Source: Corella eumyota
Lineage: Eukaryota > Chordata > Ascidiacea > Phlebobranchia > Corellidae
Assembly: GCA_963082875.1 (NCBI GenBank)
Contig: OY720102.1
Coordinates: 2,232,001 to 2,296,000, forward strand
Length of the DNA: 64,000 bases
Direction: 5' to 3'
Shown here: one piece after another, positions 62,801 to 64,000 of the stretch
Layout of the letters: each line of letters begins with the position of its first letter
How positions within the stretch are numbered: position 1 is the stretch's first letter
Position numbers and translations under genes: made by a program
Notes under the pieces: generated by a model
Seen by the model: only the letters and a program-made list of their open reading frames with translations
Told to the model about the DNA's origin: nothing
The model's database searches: none

Positions 62801-64000
62801 TTGATGTCAAAAATCAAAATATTATATGTTTACACTATTATAAAAACACCTCAAAAAAACTAACATTTATTTTAACTAGCACTTTTATTCGTTAAAATCT
62901 TACACTGTATAATGGGTTATATTAAAATTGTAATTGTTTTCACCTTTTTCCCGACATTGACTCAAGAAGTTGAAGTTTATAATAGGAATTTGCTCCTGAT
63001 TTCATATCCACCATAGCAAGGGTAGCTGTGTATTTCTTACCACCTCTGGCATATACCTTCGAATTTTCCTAAACAAATTTAAATGAAATTTAAATGTTTT
63101 ATTTAAAAAAAAGTTGACCTTCGTTAGGTTTTTATTATCTTACATAACCTAGGTTGTCAAAATTAAGATGCTTCAAAGCTATTTCTTATGAAAAATAAAT
63201 ATTTTTACAATACCACAAATTAGGAGATAACAACAACAATAAAAAAGTGTCTACCACACTAATATAAAGTGCTTACCTCCATTCCCGAAGAAGGGTCAAC
63301 TGCAGCTCCATCTTTCACAGTTAATCTTATTTTTTTCTCCAACCCACTTCCACTTTCTTCGACATAAATAAAATATTTATTTTAACTTTAAAATTTAGGG
63401 TGTAACTATCATGACATCCTATTAACAACTTTACTTTATTATTACTTATACATATTGCCTATACAAAAAGTGTTGGGTAAAAAACTTCTAAAACCGTCTA
63501 CGTTAAAAACTAGATTCTTACTTTTTTCTTCCTCCATCATTCTCTTTTGTCCAGTTGCCCCGTCCAATCTCTACAAAAAAATAAATCATTAGGTTTTGTA
63601 AATCAATAATAAGAATCTTAGAAAATTTAAATCGTCAGTAGTTTAAAGAAAATTATATAGCAACATATGGAAACGTTTATTATAAGGCTTACACTATTAA
63701 CATAAAATTAATTTTTTATTTTAAATTTGTGGTATTTGTGCTAAAGATAATTGTATATTAGTTACCTCTGTTCCCCATGAAACTAATGAAAACTTCTTCA
63801 GCAAAGCCAAAAGTGAAGTTTGTTGAGTTTCCATTTTCGAACATTCCTCTAAAAATTCTTCGCTTACAACAAATATATCTTCTAGTTCGATGGACATCAT
63901 TTTCTTTTTGTGCTTTGCAATTTCATCTAAAAATTAATATTTCATACAAGTGATTTAGATTTTGATTAATAAAACATAGGCATTTTATTAAGTGTGTTCT
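59831..64000 (-). CDS. PARP1: PARP1, poly(ADP-ribose) polymerase 1 (5' part beyond the window)
   Basis: Minus-strand gene entering from the right edge; only the C-terminal half is present. First visible exon 63766-63926 (EIAKHKKK ... [13 protein letters not shown] ... FSLVSWGTE) is the end of the BRCT domain. Then come a linker (about 63.53-63.57), [19 protein letters not shown], the WGR domain ([19 protein letters not shown], about 62.7-62.8 kb), the helical regulatory domain ([61 protein letters not shown]) and the ART catalytic domain. That domain has [15 protein letters not shown] (catalytic His), [21 protein letters not shown] (Tyr) and [10 protein letters not shown] (Glu). The end [15 protein letters not shown] resembles human PARP1. 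It senses DNA breaks and makes poly(ADP-ribose) in the nucleus. The zinc fingers must lie outside the window. Confidence 0.95.
60862..60906 (+). mobile_element. SINE head fragment (S8) in a PARP1 intron
   Basis: CCGGCAGCGTGGTGTAGTGG and GAACTCTTGCTACACCAC are preserved at high identity, then the element stops next to the donor of exon about 60.9-61.05 kb. Confidence 0.75.

Overview
The window looks like a piece of a compact, AT-rich tunicate (Ciona-like ascidian) genome. The reasons are short introns, invertebrate-chordate genes present once where vertebrates have several paralogues (one HIPK, one FAM174), and many tRNA-derived SINEs. The species is inferred, not proven. I see no viral or LTR element and no CRISPR array. 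Exon limits below were read by eye from splice sites and reading phase.

Layout. (1) 1.8-5.4 kb, plus: a four-exon DLK1/DLK2-like membrane protein with six EGF repeats and no DSL domain. (2) 6.8-10.7 kb, minus: a cold-inducible-type RRM plus glycine-rich protein with a previously hidden terminal exon, and two small intronless single-RRM relatives. (3) 11.2-19.5 kb: five members of an unrecognised gene family (here 'MGN genes 1-5') starting MGN plus a cysteine cluster, as in myristoylated and palmitoylated proteins. Genes 1-3 have histidine-rich centres. Genes 4-5 have 15-residue repeats and a conserved tail. Gene 3 has an early stop. (4) 20.4-28.6 kb, minus: SMC5. A 2.3-kb tandem duplication carries MGN gene 4/5 together with the SMC5 last exon, so a second copy of that exon lies at 18.03-18.18 kb. 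The two exon copies differ at seven sites, all synonymous. (5) 29.0-31.4 kb, minus: intronless MCM3. (6) 34.4-44.8 kb, minus: HIPK. (7) 46.0-46.8 kb, plus: AVEN, head to head with HIPK. (8) 47.6-48.4 kb, minus: FAM174-like membrane protein. (9) 50.3-54.2 kb, plus: an 11-exon ASIC-type channel. (10) 54.6-59.3 kb, minus: Spindly (SPDL1), identified by its Spindly motif and C-terminal CaaX box, with four near-complete SINEs in its introns. (11) 59.8 kb to the right edge, minus: PARP1, from the end of the BRCT domain to the stop; the 5' half lies outside the window.

Six genes act in DNA replication, repair, damage signalling or mitosis (SMC5, MCM3, HIPK, AVEN, SPDL1, PARP1), next to a lineage-specific, fast-changing family. 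The MGN genes are the most likely undescribed system. They combine a probable lipid anchor, histidine-rich or repeat-rich acidic bodies, and short beta-prone motifs that faintly resemble RHIM-type amyloid signalling motifs.
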